DNA of 64,000 bases from Candidatus Woesearchaeota archaeon (GCA_023898365.1 CP060219.1:558001-622000), one strand, 5' to 3'. Positions 31,869 through 41,325 are shown, counted from the first letter of the stretch. Program-made: numbers and translations. Notes: generated from the letters alone by a model not told the origin.

Positions 31869-34319
31869 ATGGTTGATGGGTCCGAAATTGCTGATCGAGA
31901 AGGCGAAAAAAACGTTCGCATTATCGATGGTGTTCTTGAAGAAGAGATGAAAAAATCCTTCCTTGATTATGCCATGAGTGTCATCATTTCTCGAGCACTT
32001 CCTGACGCCCGTGACGGTCTCAAACCTGTACACAGACGTATACTTTTTGCCATGCACGAAATGGGCATCAAGGCAACCGGACCTCATAAAAAATCTGCTC
32101 GTATCGTCGGAGAAGTCCTTGGTAAATTTCATCCACACGGTGATCAGGCAGTTTATGATTCTCTTGTTCGTATGGCACAAGACTTTTCTTTACGGTATCC
32201 TCTTATTGATGGTCAGGGAAACTGGGGTTCTGTTGATGGGGATCGTGCAGCAGCAATGCGTTATACGGAGGCTCGCCTTCGAAAAGTAGCAGAAGAATTG
32301 CTCGTTGACATCGAAAAAGAAACGGTGGCCATGGCAGACAACTTTGACGCAAGTCTTGTCGAGCCACTCGTCTTGCCTTCAAAATTACCTCATTTGTTAA
32401 TCAATGGCGGCAACGGTATTGCTGTCGGTATGGCAACGTCCATTCCCCCACACAATCTTAAAGAAATTAATACGGCGGTCATTGCCTTGTTGCAGGACAA
32501 AGACATTTCTGATAGCGAATTATTCTCTCTGGTCACAGGACCTGATTTTCCAACAGGCGGCATTATCAAAGGCACTACTGGTATTTTGAGCGCATACAAG
32601 ACAGGTCGCGGAAAAGCAATTGTTATTGCAAAACACCATATGGAAGAAATCCGTGGCAAAAAAGCAATTGTGTTTACTGAAATTCCTTATCAACTCAATA
32701 AAGCAACTTTGGTTGAAGCTATTGCTGACCAGGTTAAAGATAAGATAATTGAAGGTATTACTGATCTTCGTGACGAATCAAGTAGAAAAGGTATGCGCAT
32801 CGTTATTGAACTGCGAAAAGATGCTCACGAAGAAACTGTTCTTAATCAACTCTTCAAACATACCCGTTTACGTGATACGTTTAGCATGATTTTACTTTCT
32901 ATTATTAATGGTGTGCCGCAAGTTGCGAATTTGCGAACACTCTTACAAGTTTTTATCGATCATCGCATTGAAGTTATCACGAAGCGTACACAGTATGAAT
33001 TGCGCAAAGCCCAGGAGCGAGCGCATATCTTGGAAGGATTGCTTATCGCGCTCAAAGATATTGACGGCGTTATCAAACTGATTAAAGCATCTGAAAGTGC
33101 TGCAACTGCAAAAATTGATCTTATTGAACGCTACCGTATCTCTGAAATTCAAGCAAAAGAAATTCTTGAGATGAAACTTCAAAAGCTTGCTAATCTTGAA
33201 CAAGAAAAAATTCGCAGTGAACACAAGGAATTAATGGATCGCATTACCGAACTGCAAGGTATTCTTGACGATACTGAAAAAGTAAACTCCATCATTGTTG
33301 AGGAACTTACAGAACTTACCGAAAAATATGGTGATGAACGACGAACGCTTATCGAAGAAGATGAACTAACCGATATTGATATGGAAGATTTGATCGAACC
33401 AGAAGATATGGTTGTTACCATTACGCGCGATGGGTACATTAAACGCATTAGTCCTCTTGAATATCGAACGCAGCGCCGAGGTGGTAAAGGTGTGACTGCA
33501 CAAGTAACAAAAGATGATGATAATGTTGTAGACCTCTTCTATGCGAACACGCACTCATTCATGCTGTTTTTCACCAGTAAGGGAAGGGTCTATTGGAAGA
33601 AGGTTTATGCACTTCCTGAAGGTTCACGCTATGCGAAAGGAAAACATCTGGTCAATTTACTATCTATTGCAAAGGATGAAAAAGTAACATCCGTTCTTGC
33701 TGTCAGAGAATTTAATCCTGATGAACACTTAGTCATGGTTACAAAGAACGGCACGTTCAAGAAAACTTCTCTTTCTGCTTATTCTCGACCTCGTCAAGGA
33801 GGTATCATTGCTATCACGCTTGACGACGGCGATGAAGTCGTTGACGTGCTTCGCACCTCAGGAACTGATACCGTGATGATTGCGACGAGAAGTGGCTTTG
33901 CAGTGAAGTTTGATGAAGCTGATGTGCGCTCAATTGGACGAACCTCCCGAGGAGTTCGGGGTATTAGTCTTCGCGCAAACGATTATGTTATTGGCATGAG
34001 AATAGTCAAAGAAACAGATACGCTCTTAACGATTACTGAGAATGGCTTTGGAAAGCGAAGTAAGGTTGCAGATTATCGCAAAACAAACAGAGGCAGCAAA
34101 GGAGTAATTAATATAGTCTGTTCTGAGCGAAATGGTCCTGTCGCCGCAGTAAACATTGTTGAAGATGCTGATGAACTCTTACTTATTTCTCGTCAAGGCA
34201 TCATGATTCGTATTGGTATGCAAGACATTCCTCTTATTGGTCGAAATACGCAAGGAGTTCGTATTATGCGTCTTGGAACGGCTGATGCCGTGGTGAGCAG
34301 CACCAAGATCTGCGCATAA
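31869..34319 (+). CDS. gyrA: DNA gyrase subunit A
   Basis: This 816-residue bacterial-type topoisomerase subunit cleaves DNA and, with GyrB, adds negative supercoils. The N-terminal breakage-reunion domain has '[17 protein letters not shown]' and the catalytic Tyr132 in '[10 protein letters not shown]'. A coiled-coil tower follows (about 365-475). The C-terminal beta-pinwheel carries the GyrA box 'QRRGGKG' at residue 535, which marks gyrase rather than topoisomerase IV. No gyrB lies next to it in this window. Gyrase in archaea came from bacteria; a leaderless archaeal promoter suggests the gene is long settled. Confidence 0.97.
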   Translation: MVDGSEIADREGEKNVRIIDGVLEEEMKKSFLDYAMSVIISRALPDARDGLKPVHRRILFAMHEMGIKATGPHKKSARIVGEVLGKFHPHGDQAVYDSLVRMAQDFSLRYPLIDGQGNWGSVDGDRAAAMRYTEARLRKVAEELLVDIEKETVAMADNFDASLVEPLVLPSKLPHLLINGGNGIAVGMATSIPPHNLKEINTAVIALLQDKDISDSELFSLVTGPDFPTGGIIKGTTGILSAYKTGRGKAIVIAKHHMEEIRGKKAIVFTEIPYQLNKATLVEAIADQVKDKIIEGITDLRDESSRKGMRIVIELRKDAHEETVLNQLFKHTRLRDTFSMILLSIINGVPQVANLRTLLQVFIDHRIEVITKRTQYELRKAQERAHILEGLLIALKDIDGVIKLIKASESAATAKIDLIERYRISEIQAKEILEMKLQKLANLEQEKIRSEHKELMDRITELQGILDDTEKVNSIIVEELTELTEKYGDERRTLIEEDELTDIDMEDLIEPEDMVVTITRDGYIKRISPLEYRTQRRGGKGVTAQVTKDDDNVVDLFYANTHSFMLFFTSKGRVYWKKVYALPEGSRYAKGKHLVNLLSIAKDEKVTSVLAVREFNPDEHLVMVTKNGTFKKTSLSAYSRPRQGGIIAITLDDGDEVVDVLRTSGTDTVMIATRSGFAVKFDEADVRSIGRTSRGVRGISLRANDYVIGMRIVKETDTLLTITENGFGKRSKVADYRKTNRGSKGVINIVCSERNGPVAAVNIVEDADELLLISRQGIMIRIGMQDIPLIGRNTQGVRIMRLGTADAVVSSTKICA

Positions 34320-34353
34320 ACTTTTTATAGGATAACTTCTCTTGAGGGAGTCT

Positions 34354-34827
34354 ATGGATAACGAGGCATATTTGCGAAGTCAAGGATGGTCTGCAAAAGA
34401 GATTCATCACTATCAACAGGTTATTTCTCGTCATGAACGAAGGAAGCTTCCTCATCACCATCTTCTTGATCATTCAAACTATTATTTCTCCCTCCTTGTT
34501 TCTATAGTGGGGAATGTTGTCTTCACGGTAACGCTCTTGCCACTGATTTTGTTTCTTCACTCATCAATACTTTATGTGCTTGTTTTTGCCATCGCTGCAG
34601 TTGCAGGATTTTTGTTCTCCCATTTACTTTCACAAATTGCAAAAGTTTCAAAGTCTCAGTATTTGTTCTTTGTGGTGGTTAACGCAATTTTTATTTCCCT
34701 TTGCTTTGCCTATCTTTCAGCGCAAGCAGGAGTTCTTGGTGGTTCACCAGATCAATCTTCGTTAACCTTGCTCTACGTGCTTGGTTATTTTTCTCCGTTT
34801 TTCTTTAGTGCGAGGACCAAAAAATGA
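34354..34827 (+). CDS. Small membrane protein, four helices
   Basis: The protein has about 157 residues from the ATG at 34354, which follows GAGGGAG. The N-terminal 40 residues are soluble and His-rich ('LPHHHLLDHSN'). Four hydrophobic helices follow ('SLLVSIVGNVVFTVTLLPLI', 'VLVFAIAAVAGFLFSHLL', 'YLFFVVVNAIFISLCFAYL', and the end). A TATA-like ctttttatagg precedes it, 3 bp after gyrA. The next gene overlaps its stop by 4 bp. It begins a short operon that includes radB. No family is recognised. Confidence 0.65.
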   Translation: MDNEAYLRSQGWSAKEIHHYQQVISRHERRKLPHHHLLDHSNYYFSLLVSIVGNVVFTVTLLPLILFLHSSILYVLVFAIAAVAGFLFSHLLSQIAKVSKSQYLFFVVVNAIFISLCFAYLSAQAGVLGGSPDQSSLTLLYVLGYFSPFFFSARTKK

Positions 34828-35216
34828 ATTCGCTGCATTCCTGGACAGAACAATATGCCCGCTTCAAAATGATTCATGAACCTGGCGAACAGAGTTTGAC
34901 AAACCGAGGAGAAACAATTGTGGTAAAGACCGGAAAAGGTGTTCGCGAATACGTCGTTATGGAAGAATTGCGTCTTCCGGAAAAGCTCACAGAAAAAACG
35001 GTTCTTGTGACAAAAAATTCTAAAGCAAACTTTGACTTTTTTCTTAAACACTTTGACGCATTTGCCGAACTCGCTGATGTGATCATGGTCTTTGTTCATG
35101 TCGCAACAAACACGTACTGGCTCATCAATCCGCGACTACACAAACGGTTCAGCGATCCTGCGATGCGTAAAGAAAGTTTAAAGAATATGTTTGTCGAGGT
35201 TGCTCATGAAAATTAG
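34824..35216 (+). CDS. Hypothetical protein upstream of radB
   Basis: This 130-residue soluble protein is placed between a membrane-protein gene (4-bp overlap) and radB (11-bp overlap), so it is co-translated with both. It contains 'TIVVKTGKGVREYVVMEEL', then 'VLVTKNSKANFDFFLKHFD' and 'VIMVFVHVATNTYWLINPRL'. The mix of beta strands and helices, and the end 'AMRKESLKNMFVEVAHEN', suggest a nuclease-like or Rossmann-like fold, but no catalytic motif can be pinned down. A role with RadB is possible from position only. Confidence 0.65.
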   Translation: MNSLHSWTEQYARFKMIHEPGEQSLTNRGETIVVKTGKGVREYVVMEELRLPEKLTEKTVLVTKNSKANFDFFLKHFDAFAELADVIMVFVHVATNTYWLINPRLHKRFSDPAMRKESLKNMFVEVAHEN

Positions 35217-35901
35217 CACGGGAAGCGCGCTCTTTGATCAGTTGCTTGGAGGAGGATTTGATCCTGGTTGCATCACAACCATTTTTGGTCCCGCAGCAAG
35301 TGGCAAAACCAGTTTGGCACTTTGTGCCTGTGCGCACGTTCCCCCTCATAAAAAAATAGTGTATATTGATACTGAAGGAAGTTTCTCTTTGGAACGTTTC
35401 AAACAATTAGCAGGTCCTACCTACAAGGAAAAACTTGCACAGATTCTTATCTATAAGCCTTCTTCATTTAAGGAACAAAAAGATGCGTTCGCAAAACTTG
35501 AAAACGTCGTTGACAAAACAACACACCTTATCATTTTAGATTCTGTTGCGATGCTCTACCGTTTAGAAATAGGCCAAACAAAAAACGTCTACGAAGTAAA
35601 TCGTGAACTTGGTATGCAACTCGCTCTCTTGATGCAAATCTCTCGCAAGCGCAACATTCCCGCACTTATCACCAACCAAGTCTATCAAGATTTTGAAGAC
35701 AAAACAAAACTGAGCATGGTGGGTGGTGACATTATGCGCTATTCTTCAAAAACGTTAATAGAATTTCAAATTCTTGGCAAAGGAGTACGCAGAGCCATTC
35801 TTCGCAGACACCGATTCTTGCGTGATGGAAACAAAATTACGTTTCGAATCGTTGATCAGGGTTTTGAAGAAGCAGATTATTCATCGCCAAATGGTTCGTA
35901 A
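35206..35901 (+). CDS. radB: DNA repair protein RadB
   Basis: This 231-residue RecA-fold paralogue of RadA is made of the ATPase core only. The start motif 'KISTGSALFDQLLGGGFDPG' is followed by Walker A 'GPAASGKTS' (28-36), 'YIDTEGSFSLERF', Walker B 'HLIILDSVAML' and 'ALITNQVYQDF'. It lacks the N-terminal helix-hairpin domain of RadA, which marks RadB. It is thought to help RadA in recombination. I chose the ATG at 35206 (MKISTG), overlapping the previous gene by 11 bp. Confidence 0.93.
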   Translation: MKISTGSALFDQLLGGGFDPGCITTIFGPAASGKTSLALCACAHVPPHKKIVYIDTEGSFSLERFKQLAGPTYKEKLAQILIYKPSSFKEQKDAFAKLENVVDKTTHLIILDSVAMLYRLEIGQTKNVYEVNRELGMQLALLMQISRKRNIPALITNQVYQDFEDKTKLSMVGGDIMRYSSKTLIEFQILGKGVRRAILRRHRFLRDGNKITFRIVDQGFEEADYSSPNGS

Positions 35902-36659
35902 GCCTTTGGATGCATAACCATCACAACAGATCCTGTTCGTTGTGCAAGTTTGTTGTTCACCACCGGTATTTTTTCTATAACCCATTTTGCCCAGTGGCGT
36001 AATTTCTTGTTCTTGGTCGGGTACCAATACAACGGTTCTGTTTTATAGTGAAAGAGATGCTGTTCTGCAATGAAGCGGTATTCTGCAACGGTGAAGATGC
36101 GCTCGAGAACTCCTCGTGCGATGTGGCCTTTGAATTTTTTGAAGTTTTCAAACGCACCAGGCCTCAAATACCGTTCTCTAGTGCACAGAATCATACCTGT
36201 CGGTTTGAGAATTCTTCGCAATTCTTTAAACATAAGTTCGTAATTTGGAACGTGATGAAATGATGCTTCAAACAATACCACATCGAAATAATGATCGGGG
36301 CAAGGAATATGATAGAATGATCCCCAAACGCGAGTAATCTTCTCTTCTTTTGCCTTGATTTTTTTGAAAATAATTGGAGCGTACTCTTTCATTAATTTAC
36401 TTGAACTATCAATACACCATGCTTCTTTGATGTTTTTAGATTTACTCATCATGCCGGTCATCCAAGAATGGCCCGCACCCATTTCAATAACCTTTCCTTG
36501 CGGATTAAACTTTTTAATGAGCTTTTCTGCTAAGTCCAAACGGCCATCAGAAAGAATACTTAAGTCAAGAACGTGATGATTATCATGCAAAAACACTTCT
36601 GTCTTGCCAGCACCTTGAATTTTTCCCGTAATGAATTTACTCTTTGTTTCAACACTCAT
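35877..36659 (-). CDS. SAM-dependent methyltransferase
   Basis: The protein has about 260 residues from the ATG at 36659. The class I motif I is 'GKVIEMGAGHSWMTGMM', the acidic end of beta-2 is 'AWCIDSSSKLMKEY', and 'PDHYFDVVLFEASFHHV' and 'ELRRILKPTGMILCTRE' follow, as in Methyltransf_11. A longer frame up to 36914 reads through the 5S rRNA gene and must be wrong; a TATA-like gcaatttaaac at about 36684-36693 supports the shorter start. Its 3' end overlaps radB by 25 bp, tail to tail. The substrate is unknown. Confidence 0.82.
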   Translation of the reverse strand: MSVETKSKFITGKIQGAGKTEVFLHDNHHVLDLSILSDGRLDLAEKLIKKFNPQGKVIEMGAGHSWMTGMMSKSKNIKEAWCIDSSSKLMKEYAPIIFKKIKAKEEKITRVWGSFYHIPCPDHYFDVVLFEASFHHVPNYELMFKELRRILKPTGMILCTRERYLRPGAFENFKKFKGHIARGVLERIFTVAEYRFIAEQHLFHYKTEPLYWYPTKNKKLRHWAKWVIEKIPVVNNKLAQRTGSVVMVMHPKAYEPFGDE

Positions 36660-36720
36660 TTTCTTGTAGGGCAGAAGCCACTGTTTAAATTGCTTGTCCT
36701 TGGAATGAGAAAAAAGAAAA

Positions 36721-36835
36721 GAGGACAGCTTCCAAGGGTTTCCGCACATAAATGCAGTACAACCTCGAACGCATGATTGCTTAACTTCTGTGTTCGAAAT
36801 GGGAACAGGTGAACCAATCCGCTCTGGCCGTCCAA
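36721..36835 (-). rRNA. 5S ribosomal RNA
   Basis: On the minus strand the gene starts near 36835 (TTGGACGGCCAGAGC) and contains the conserved loop CCCATTTCGAACACAGAAG followed by TTAAGC. It ends near 36721 (GCTGTCCTC). The terminal helix GGACGGC pairs with GCTGTCC. Length is about 115 bases. A TATA box lies at the right distance, and the T-rich TTTTCTTTTTTCTC follows as terminator. No 16S or 23S gene is near, so it stands alone as in many DPANN and other archaea. Confidence 0.93.
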
Positions 36836-36854
36836 CCTGAAGGAACACAGTTTT

Positions 36855-36864
36855 ATTTATAAAG
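36855..36864 (-). promoter_or_regulatory. TATA box of 5S rRNA
   Basis: CTTTATAAAT on the minus strand is centred about 25 bp before the 5S 5' end, with an A-rich flank. It is one of the best TATA boxes in the window. Confidence 0.7.
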
Positions 36865-36912
36865 GTTGTTGTAGGCGATGGCTTTTTAAGGCGGGTAACG
36901 TTCTTTGTCAAC

Positions 36913-37311
36913 ATGCTCCCAGAATCCTTAGAGAAAGAGTATCAAGCCATTTTGGCAACGTTTGATCCCCTCCGTTCTGACTGGAACAAGTACGCTGACC
37001 AGATTATTCCTGAAGACCCCGTCTTTGCAAAACAGATCATCTCCTTTCTGATTTCTGTTGTTTCTTACGCTAAAGACCATTTTGAGAACATTGACGTTCC
37101 CGCTTATCAGAAGTTCTTAGCATTTTTCGACATGGACTTTTACTATGGTCCACGCGGAGATGATCGAAACTACTTAGACTTTGATGAGAGCGTTGATGGC
37201 ACGCCATTTACCGAACTCACTTGGCCTTTACGAGATGAAGATGTTCTAATGACTAAGGAAGATTTAACAAATTTAAAGAAACAATATGAAGCAGTTTTAG
37301 AGCTCTTTTAA
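36913..37311 (+). CDS. Hypothetical acidic protein, 132 residues
   Basis: This soluble acidic protein begins 'MLPESLEKEYQAILATFDP' and is helical in the first half. It then has an aromatic and Asp-rich part ('FFDMDFYYGPRGDDRNYLD') and a final helix 'LTNLKKQYEAVLELF'. A TATA-like gctttttaagg at about 36881-36891 lies 25-30 bp upstream, so it is probably leaderless and has its own promoter, divergent from the 5S gene. Its last 15 bp overlap the epimerase gene tail to tail. No family is recognised. Confidence 0.65.
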   Translation: MLPESLEKEYQAILATFDPLRSDWNKYADQIIPEDPVFAKQIISFLISVVSYAKDHFENIDVPAYQKFLAFFDMDFYYGPRGDDRNYLDFDESVDGTPFTELTWPLRDEDVLMTKEDLTNLKKQYEAVLELF

Positions 37312-38262
37312 CCAACTCTCGTTTTCTTTGTACCAGGTTGCGAACTGGCGAAGTCCTTCTTTAAGAGAAGTTGTTGGCTGGTAGTTCAGAAGTTTTTTTG
37401 CTTTAGAAATATCTGCGTAGGTGATTAAGACATCTCCTGGTTGCATGGGCAGCATTTCTTTGACTGCTTTTTTTCCTGCTTCTTCTTCTAAGATGTCAAT
37501 GAATGTTCCTAATTCTTCAGGCGAGTTATTGCCAAGATTGATGATTTCGTAGGTAAGGTCTGCTTGCGTTGCTGCCAAGATGCCTTGCACAATATCTGCA
37601 ATGAACGTGAAGTCTCGTTGCATCTTGCCATGGTTAAAGACTTTGATAGCTTTTCCTTCTTGGATATTTTTGAAAAACGAAAAGTATGCCATGTCAGGCC
37701 TCCCCCATGGCCCGTAGACGGTAAAGAATCGTAAGCCCACCATCTTGATGTTGTACAAGTGATGGTACGTATATGCCATAAGTTCGTTTGCTTTCTTTGT
37801 TGCTGCATAAAGCGAAATGGGATGGTCAACGAAGTCTTCTTCTGAAAAGGGTGTTTTCTTCGTGTTACCGTATACTGAAGATGATGATGCGAAAACAACT
37901 TTTGGAATGTGTTTATGTCGTGCAAGTTCAAAGATTGCTAACGTACCTTTAAGGTTTGCTTCTTCGTACACGTGTGGGTTGTCAATCGAGTATCTGACTC
38001 CTGCCTGCGCGCCTAGATGAATGATCAGATCGATGTCTTCGTCTTTTACCGCTTCGAATAATTTTTTGTAATCGCTAAAGTCTTGGCGAAGAAGTGAGAA
38101 GTTCTTATTTGTAAGAAGTGCAGCTCGTTTTTCTTTCAAGAGCGGATTGTAATAATCATTGAAATTATCAATACCAATAACTTGCTTGTTCTGTTTGAGA
38201 AGTTCTTTGCAAACATGAAATCCAACAAATCCTGCAGCTCCTGTGACTAAGATCTTGCCCAT
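37297..38262 (-). CDS. UDP-glucuronate 4-epimerase-like NAD-dependent sugar epimerase
   Basis: This 321-residue short-chain dehydrogenase/epimerase has the Rossmann motif 'VTGAAGFVGFHVC' and 'GIDNFNDYYNPLLKEKRAAL', which is typical of UDP-glucuronate 4-epimerases. 'FASSSSVYG' and the catalytic 'YAATKKANE' (YxxxK) follow. 'VYGPWGRPDMAYFSF' is also characteristic of this group. It probably makes UDP-galacturonate for surface glycans. UDP-glucose 4-epimerase is the main alternative. TATA-like gcttttaaaat lies about 30 bp upstream. Confidence 0.87.
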   Translation of the reverse strand: MGKILVTGAAGFVGFHVCKELLKQNKQVIGIDNFNDYYNPLLKEKRAALLTNKNFSLLRQDFSDYKKLFEAVKDEDIDLIIHLGAQAGVRYSIDNPHVYEEANLKGTLAIFELARHKHIPKVVFASSSSVYGNTKKTPFSEEDFVDHPISLYAATKKANELMAYTYHHLYNIKMVGLRFFTVYGPWGRPDMAYFSFFKNIQEGKAIKVFNHGKMQRDFTFIADIVQGILAATQADLTYEIINLGNNSPEELGTFIDILEEEAGKKAVKEMLPMQPGDVLITYADISKAKKLLNYQPTTSLKEGLRQFATWYKENESWLKEL

Positions 38263-38349
38263 GTTCTTGGTTTAATGCAGAATATTTTAAAAGCCTGTTG
38301 GTTTTAAGCGAGAAAAACCTTTTTAAGTTGGGATACTCATTGTTAATGT

Positions 38350-38637
38350 ATGGCTCCTCTTAACTCTGCTGACAATAAACTGCAACCTGCTGAGTTGTTT
38401 GGAAAAAAAGAACTTTCTAAACTTACGAAGAGGTTTGTTCTCGTTGTGTTGCTCAGTATGGTAAGCATCGTCATATTCGCAAGTTTCTTTATCTTCAATC
38501 TTCCAAGAAATAATAGTCCTTGGGCTTTTGTTCTTTTTTTGCTAGTGATTTCGATCATTTGGATCATTCGCTCAATTGTATTTGGCATTTTCATAAGAAT
38601 GGTCAAGTTCATTCATGACCAGTTTTCTCCAAAATAA
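38350..38637 (+). CDS. Small membrane protein, two helices
   Basis: The protein has 95 residues. A soluble basic start ('LFGKKELSKLTKR') leads to two hydrophobic helices ('FVLVVLLSMVSIVIFASFFI' and 'WAFVLFLLVISIIWIIRSIV'), joined by a short loop, and a short amphipathic end. The TATA-like acctttttaag lies about 30 bp upstream. It is divergent from the epimerase and 40 bp upstream of asnB. No family is recognised. Confidence 0.6.
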   Translation: MAPLNSADNKLQPAELFGKKELSKLTKRFVLVVLLSMVSIVIFASFFIFNLPRNNSPWAFVLFLLVISIIWIIRSIVFGIFIRMVKFIHDQFSPK

Positions 38638-38677
38638 TACGCAATTGTTAAAAACCAAGGCACTTTAGTTTGGCTAT

Positions 38678-40468
38678 ATGTGTGGAATAAACGGGTTTTC
38701 TAGCGAAGATCGCAGATTGATTTCTGTTATGAACAGAACGATCGCTCATCGAGGGCCTGATGACACGGGGGTTCTTGTCTCAAACGGCATCAGTCTCGGT
38801 CATACTCGATTAAGCATTATTGATTTGTCCATAAAAGGACATCAACCCATGTCTTATGCGCGTAAAGGAAAGATCTACGTGATCACTTTTAACGGCGAAA
38901 TTTATAATTACAAACAACTTCGCAAAGAATTATCCTCCGCAGGGCATACGTTTCGTTCCAATTCTGACACAGAAATTATTATGGCAGCATACGACGCGTG
39001 GGGTTCATCATGCGTTTCTCGCTTTCGTGGCATCTGGGCGTTTTGCATTCATGACATTGTCAAAAAAGAATTATTCTTTTCTCGCGATCGTTTTGGACAA
39101 AAACCATTGTATTATGCAGAGGTTGGTGGTGTATTGTATTTTTCTTCAGAAATCAAATCACTCATGAAAGGACCCATCCCAAAAGAACTTGACAAGCTTG
39201 CCTTGCGAGAATATTTTTCGTATCGCGCACCGTTTTTTGATCGCACGCTCTTCTCTAGCGTAAAAACCTTGCTGCCAGGACATAACCTCGTATATGATCT
39301 CAAAAAGAAAAAGATAACGTCATACAAACAATACTACAAGTTAAAGTTGCGTGTTCCTCCTCAAACATTTTCGCAAGCAAAAGAACAAGCGTTTTCACTT
39401 ATTGAAAATGCCGTTAAAGAGCGCATGGTTGCAGACGTGCCTGTTGCAACCTTCTTGTCCGGCGGTCTTGACAGTTCCATCGTTACTGCTTTTGCCAAGC
39501 GAGAAAACAAAAACTTACACACCTTCTCCGTGGGTTTTGACACCACAAATGAATTGTCCTATGCCTCTCGCGTTGCAAAATACTTAGAAACAGAACATCA
39601 CGAATACACGCTTGACAAAGACTCCGCGCTCTCGTACCTTGATGAAATGATGTATCATATGGATGAACCCATCGGTGCAGACCCTGGATTCTTACCAATT
39701 TTTGTCTTATCAAAAAAAGTGCACGCATTTAACAAAGTCATCCTCAGTGGTGATAGTGCCGACGAAGTCTTCGGAGGCTACGACCGGTATAAGTTTGTGC
39801 ACTACGGAAAACTGCTCAAACACGTGGCGTTGCACCCAACCACGCATGAACTTGTCAAACGATTACATGCTATGCGAGGTAAAACCACGTTCAATGCATT
39901 TATGGAAGCAAACCGTGTCTTTGAAACCAAAGAGCTAAACGACCTTGGCATAAGAGAAGCATTCGATCGGGATGTGTGGAATATGGCGCTGCAAAATGAC
40001 TTCCAACGCATGCAGTATGTTGATGTAGTGCAGTTGTTGCCAAAAGACTTACTTATGAAAGCGGACAAAATGTCCTCTGCGTTCGGGTTAGAGCAAAGAG
40101 CGCCATTCATGGATTACCGAGTTGTTGAGTTCGGGTTGTCCTTGCCAACACGATGGAAACTAAACTTGTTAACAGAAAAATACATCTTAAAAAAAACCTT
40201 TGCAAACATCATACCCCGCGAAATAATTGAACGATCAAAACATGGCTTTAACGTTCCCATCGATTATTGGTTTACCCATGCATTAGGAGATAAACTGCGC
40301 GTCCTCGTTAAGAAAAGTACACACGGACTCTACAACAAAGAACTCATCTACAAACTCCTCGAACAAATCAAAACAGCGCCAGGAGGATTCAAAGCACGTA
40401 ATATCATCGCGCAGAAGTTATGGACGGTGCTAGTCTTCGAAATGTGGTATGAGAAATATGTGAAGTAA
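38678..40468 (+). CDS. asnB: Asparagine synthase (glutamine-hydrolysing)
   Basis: This 596-residue enzyme has an N-terminal class II glutamine amidotransferase domain with nucleophile Cys2 ('MCGINGF') and 'AHRGPDDTG', and a C-terminal synthetase with PP-loop 'FLSGGLDSSIV'. It either makes asparagine or, as in many polysaccharide loci, amidates a sugar acid. The second use is worth weighing here, since a uronate epimerase is next door and a glycan island follows. The length and domain order are normal. Confidence 0.93.
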   Translation: MCGINGFSSEDRRLISVMNRTIAHRGPDDTGVLVSNGISLGHTRLSIIDLSIKGHQPMSYARKGKIYVITFNGEIYNYKQLRKELSSAGHTFRSNSDTEIIMAAYDAWGSSCVSRFRGIWAFCIHDIVKKELFFSRDRFGQKPLYYAEVGGVLYFSSEIKSLMKGPIPKELDKLALREYFSYRAPFFDRTLFSSVKTLLPGHNLVYDLKKKKITSYKQYYKLKLRVPPQTFSQAKEQAFSLIENAVKERMVADVPVATFLSGGLDSSIVTAFAKRENKNLHTFSVGFDTTNELSYASRVAKYLETEHHEYTLDKDSALSYLDEMMYHMDEPIGADPGFLPIFVLSKKVHAFNKVILSGDSADEVFGGYDRYKFVHYGKLLKHVALHPTTHELVKRLHAMRGKTTFNAFMEANRVFETKELNDLGIREAFDRDVWNMALQNDFQRMQYVDVVQLLPKDLLMKADKMSSAFGLEQRAPFMDYRVVEFGLSLPTRWKLNLLTEKYILKKTFANIIPREIIERSKHGFNVPIDYWFTHALGDKLRVLVKKSTHGLYNKELIYKLLEQIKTAPGGFKARNIIAQKLWTVLVFEMWYEKYVK

Positions 40469-40491
40469 AGTATGGCGCTATCGAAAATTAA

Positions 40492-40860
40492 TCAAGGTAT
40501 TAGTATATTAATAAAGGTCATTACTATAGCAAATATGAGAAGCAGATAACTGCCTGTTTTTAGGTTTGCTATTCTATGATTATCATTTCCTTGAAAATTG
40601 AAACCGGTTTCCTGTATATCGACTCTCAACTTAGGGTTTTTCTTATCAGGATTCGAGTAGGTGTTGGTAAATCGGTGGAATCCTAAATAGACAAAGTACA
40701 AGATGAATGAAAAAACATACATCAGCATCGTCTCTGAGTTGTTAGGCCACTTGATGATTACGATGCAAGCAATAATGGTGAAGCAAAAAATTGCCAACTT
40801 CTCTATTTGTGGGATGCTTGAGAATCCTTTGGAAATATCGGTGACAAAACTCATCATCAT
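40492..40860 (-). CDS. Small membrane protein
   Basis: The protein has 122 residues. Hydrophobic segments are 'LAIFCFTIIACIVIIKW', 'TMLMYVFSFILYFVYLGF' and the C-terminal 'TGSYLLLIFAIVMTFINILI', with a polar stretch between the last two. The start could be any of three consecutive ATGs near 40860. AAAAGGAAAG lies about 13 bases upstream. It is probably co-transcribed with a 34-codon frame just before it. No family is recognised. Confidence 0.55.
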   Translation of the reverse strand: MMMSFVTDISKGFSSIPQIEKLAIFCFTIIACIVIIKWPNNSETMLMYVFSFILYFVYLGFHRFTNTYSNPDKKNPKLRVDIQETGFNFQGNDNHRIANLKTGSYLLLIFAIVMTFINILIP

Positions 40861-40881
40861 ATTTCATTTCTTTCCTTTTTA

Positions 40882-40986
40882 TTAAGATATCTGTGCTGGA
40901 GTTTGATAATGTGATCTTGGTGAGGTAACAGGAAATTTTTTCCAATTCTCTTTGACGTACGTGATAAGTTCTTTTTTGTAGAGCAT
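40882..40986 (-). CDS. Possible 34-residue basic peptide
   Basis: ATG at 40986 opens a 34-codon frame beginning MLYKKELITYVKENWKKFPV and ending TAA at 40882. A TATA-like tacttaaaag (minus strand, about 41011-41020) lies about 29 bp before the ATG, the spacing for a leaderless mRNA. The next gene begins about 20 bp after its stop. It is short, and only context supports it. Confidence 0.35.
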   Translation of the reverse strand: MLYKKELITYVKENWKKFPVTSPRSHYQTPAQIS

Positions 40987-41070
40987 GTTCTTGATTGACT
41001 TCCACTCTTTCTTTTAAGTATTTTATTCTTCTAGAAAGTTTTATTAATTAGGCTTGTTACTTTTGTTCTT

Positions 41071-41325
41071 ATGCTTTATGTTGATATCCTGGGTTATCTC
41101 GCAGGCGCGCTTGTTGTGATTTCTTTGCTTCCTCAAACTATTAAGAGTTGGCGTTCGAAGTCTACGAAGGATTTGTCTTTGTGGCGGTATATTATTTATT
41201 GTTCTGGGTTGTTATTGTGGATTTTGTATGCGTTTCTTATTCAAAACGGTCCTGTTGCTTTTATGAATGGTTTGGGTTTACTTCTTGCACTTTCTATTTT
41301 GTTTCTTAAGATAAAACATGGGTGA
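41071..41325 (+). CDS. SemiSWEET/PQ-loop sugar transporter
   Basis: This 84-residue protein with three membrane helices is the size of bacterial SemiSWEETs, which work as dimers to move sugars down a gradient. The PQ motif is in 'VISLLPQTIKSWRSKSTKDL' and the second helix has 'WRYIIYCSGLLLWILYAFL'. The third helix 'GLGLLLALSILFLKI' ends the chain. The TATA-like attttattaatta lies about 30-35 bp upstream. Cargo cannot be predicted. Confidence 0.88.
   Translation: MLYVDILGYLAGALVVISLLPQTIKSWRSKSTKDLSLWRYIIYCSGLLLWILYAFLIQNGPVAFMNGLGLLLALSILFLKIKHG

Noticed and set aside
36660..36914. N-terminal 85-residue extension of the methyltransferase frame
   Set aside because: These bases contain the 5S rRNA and its TATA box; the methyltransferase has its own start at 36659.
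40742..41005. 87-residue minus-strand frame
   Set aside because: It overlaps the small membrane protein and the 34-codon frame in another phase, with no start signals and no hydrophobic pattern of its own.
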